A stretch of 64,000 nucleotides of DNA from Ensifer sp. BR816. Its GTDB lineage: Bacteria > Pseudomonadota > Alphaproteobacteria > Rhizobiales > Rhizobiaceae. Numbering within the stretch: the stretch's first letter is position 1; every line of letters starts with the position of its first letter. The translations under genes were made by a program, and so were the position numbers. The stretch lies in assembly GCF_000378985.1 (NCBI RefSeq), contig NZ_KB905370.1:3989342-4053341 (forward strand), in the 5' to 3' direction. The notes under the pieces are model-generated. The model did no database searches. It was given only the letters and a program-made list of their open reading frames with translations, and was not told where the DNA came from. Shown here one piece after another: positions 62,256 through 64,000 of this stretch.

Positions 62256-63008
62256 TTACCGGCCGAGATAGTTCTCGATCACCTTCGGATCGTTGCTGAC
62301 GAAATCGATCGAGCCTTCCGCGAGCACCGAGCCTTCGGCGAGGCAGGTGACCTTGACGCCGAGGTCGCGGATGAAGCCCATATCGTGCTCGACGACGACG
62401 ACCGATCGGGTCCTGGCGATTTCCTTCAATAGGACCGCGGTTTCCGCGGTCTCCGCGTCGGTCATGCCGGCGACCGGCTCGTCGACGAGCAGCAGTTCCG
62501 GCTCCTGGGCGAGCAGCATGCCGATCTCCAGCCATTGCTTCTGGCCATGCGAGAGGTTGGCGGCGAGATCGTCGCAGCGCGCCGTCAGCCGCACGGTCGC
62601 AAGAATCTCCTCGATCCGCGCCTTGTCCTCGCCCGTCAGCCGGTAGAACAGTGTCGCGAAGACGCCGCGGCTGCGGTTCAGCGCCAGTTCGAGATTGTCC
62701 CAGACTGTGTGGTTCTCGAAGACGGTCGGCTTCTGGAACTTCCGGCCGATGCCGAGTTGGGCGATCTCCGCCTCGTCCTTCCTGGTGAGATCGATGTCGC
62801 CCTTGAAGAACACCTCGCCCTCGTCGGGCCGGGTCTTGCCGGTGATGATATCCATCATCGTCGTCTTGCCGGCGCCGTTCGGGCCGATGATGGCGCGCAG
62901 TTCCCCCGGCTCGACGATGAAGGAGAGCGAGTTCAACGCCTTGAAGCCGTCGAAGGAGACGGAGACGCCGTCGAGATAGAGCAGGCTTTTCGGTTTCTTC
63001 TCGGTCAT
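62256..63008 (-). CDS. urtD: Urea ABC transporter ATPase UrtD
   Basis: 250 aa, LivG-like. Walker A GPNGAGKTTMMDIITGKTRPDEGEV, the GRKFQKPTVFENHTVWDNLELAL switch region characteristic of UrtD, signature LSHGQKQWLEIGMLLAQ, Walker B LLVDEPVAGMTD, H-loop VEHDMGFI. Start at MTEKKPKSLLYLDG. Its start overlaps the urtC stop by about 1-4 bp. Confidence 0.9.
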   Translation of the reverse strand: MTEKKPKSLLYLDGVSVSFDGFKALNSLSFIVEPGELRAIIGPNGAGKTTMMDIITGKTRPDEGEVFFKGDIDLTRKDEAEIAQLGIGRKFQKPTVFENHTVWDNLELALNRSRGVFATLFYRLTGEDKARIEEILATVRLTARCDDLAANLSHGQKQWLEIGMLLAQEPELLLVDEPVAGMTDAETAETAVLLKEIARTRSVVVVEHDMGFIRDLGVKVTCLAEGSVLAEGSIDFVSNDPKVIENYLGR

Positions 63009-63013
63009 GGCGA

Positions 63014-64000
63014 TCACTCCGCGGCCATCGGTTCGGCGAGGCCGGTCTCGTTCTCGAGTCGGCTGGCGGCACGATAGGCGCGGCGCCTGGCAAGATAGTG
63101 CTGGGCCGTGCCGACCACGCCCTTTGGCAGGAACAGGGTGACAAGCACGAACAGCCCGCCGAGCGCAAAGAGCCAGAATTCCGGGAAGGCGGCGGTGAAG
63201 ATGCTCTTGCCGCCGTTGACGAGAATGGCGCCGATGATCGGGCCGATCAGCGTGCCGCGGCCGCCGACCGCGGTCCAGATGACAACCTCGATCGAGTTGC
63301 CCGGCTCGAACTCTCCCGGATTGATGATGCCGACCTGCGGCACATAGAGCGCACCGGCGACACCCGCCATCATCGCCGAGACGGTGAACGCGAAGAGCTT
63401 CATGTGCTCGACCCGGTAGCCAAGGAAGCGGGTGCGGCTTTCCGCATCGCGAAGCGCCACCAGCACCTTGCCGAATTTCGAGCGCACGATGCCGGACGTC
63501 ACGACCAGCGAAAGGGCGAGCGCCAGTGCCGAGGCCGCGAACAGCGAGGCGCGCGTGCCGTCCGCCTGGATGTTGAAGCCAAGAATGTCCTTGAAATCGG
63601 TCAGCCCGTTATTGCCGCCGAAGCCCATGTCGTTCCTGAAGAAGGCGAGCAGCAGCGCATAGGTCATCGCCTGGGTGATGATCGACAGATAGACGCCATT
63701 GACGCGCGAGCGGAAGGCGAACCAGCCGAAGACGAAGGCGATGAGCCCCGGCACCACAACGACCATCAGCGCCGCGAACCAGAACATGTCGAAGCCATGC
63801 CAGAACCAGGGCAGTTCCTTCCAGTTCAGGAACACCATGAAATCCGGCAGCAGCGGATTGCCATAGGAGCCGCGCGCGCCGATCTGGCGCATCAGGTACA
63901 TGCCCATCGCATAGCCGCCGAGCGCGAAGAAGGCGGCGTGGCCGAGCGAGAGAATGCCGCAGAAGCCCCAGACGAGATCGAGCGCCAAGGCGAGTAGCGC
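63014..64000 (-). CDS. urtC: Urea ABC transporter permease UrtC (5' end outside window)
   Basis: 328 codons visible; the gene runs past the right edge. LivM-like with many TM segments. It has the UrtC-specific insertion GNPLLPDFMVFLNWKELPWFWHGFDMFW after TM2, then FRNDMGFGGNNGLTDFKDILGF, typical of urea permeases, and AVGGRGTLIGPIIGAILVNGGKSIF. The end is LENETGLAEPMAAE. The N-terminus and urtAB are expected beyond the window. Confidence 0.9.
   Translation of the reverse strand, partial: ALLALALDLVWGFCGILSLGHAAFFALGGYAMGMYLMRQIGARGSYGNPLLPDFMVFLNWKELPWFWHGFDMFWFAALMVVVVPGLIAFVFGWFAFRSRVNGVYLSIITQAMTYALLLAFFRNDMGFGGNNGLTDFKDILGFNIQADGTRASLFAASALALALSLVVTSGIVRSKFGKVLVALRDAESRTRFLGYRVEHMKLFAFTVSAMMAGVAGALYVPQVGIINPGEFEPGNSIEVVIWTAVGGRGTLIGPIIGAILVNGGKSIFTAAFPEFWLFALGGLFVLVTLFLPKGVVGTAQHYLARRRAYRAASRLENETGLAEPMAAE

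Noticed and set aside
1-64000. tRNA, rRNA, CRISPR arrays, insertion sequences or phage genes
   Set aside because: No spaced direct-repeat array, transposase motif or cloverleaf-like segment was seen on reading the window; a dedicated search was not possible.

Overview
The window is high-GC alphaproteobacterial DNA with dense, mostly single-strand operons, ATGA or TGATG start/stop overlaps and GGAG-type ribosome binding sites. A split protocatechuate pathway (pcaDCHGB under PcaQ, pcaIJF under an IclR regulator), RepA/RepB-type partition genes, an alpha-r14-like small RNA and several long RIME-like palindromes point to a Rhizobiaceae member. Sinorhizobium/Ensifer is most likely, probably a pSymB-like chromid or megaplasmid. 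This is inferred from gene content; no database search was run.

Layout. 1-7.6 kb: a catabolic operon on the minus strand (tripartite tricarboxylate transporter TctCBA, PdxA-type dehydrogenase, TIM-barrel isomerase/decarboxylase, dihydroxyacetone-kinase-type kinase cut by the window edge) with a divergent GntR regulator. It looks like a route for a tetronate-like or branched sugar acid. 7.6-14.8 kb: a small membrane protein resembling Pycsar effectors, divergent from a two-gene operon encoding a FecR/TPR/outer-membrane-barrel protein and a CHASE2 adenylate cyclase, then a small secreted protein with a strong terminator. 14.8-19.6 kb: pcaDCHGB and pcaQ with a clear PcaQ box. 19.6-22.1 kb: gamma-glutamyltransferase and a molybdopterin oxidoreductase. 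22.5-27.6 kb: a surface-polysaccharide block (two GT4 glycosyltransferases, a flippase, a polysaccharide pyruvyl transferase). 27.9-30.7 kb: two small proteins and a second class III cyclase with TPRs. 30.7-34.5 kb: pcaR and pcaIJF around a 14-bp inverted repeat.

34.5-41.3 kb: acylphosphatase, the sRNA, an ECF sigma factor with DUF4142 and cupredoxin genes that share a duplicated promoter motif, and an amino-acid ABC transporter with a GntR regulator. 41.3-47.1 kb: an FtsK-type translocase without a membrane domain, a ferritin-like protein, DoxX and an acyltransferase. 47.4-51.8 kb: a LacI regulator, two TIM-barrel isomerases and a Gfo/Idh dehydrogenase. 52-54.4 kb: repA and repB with no repC. 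54.6-60.7 kb: a ribose-type ABC importer with its own LacI regulator and operator. 60.9-64 kb: a hypothetical gene and urtEDC of a urea importer, urtC cut by the window edge.

Five long palindromic repeats occupy the intergenic gaps at 34.7, 41.1, 47.2, 50.5 and 52.0 kb. Two of them are inverted copies of one element and bracket the LacI/isomerase genes.
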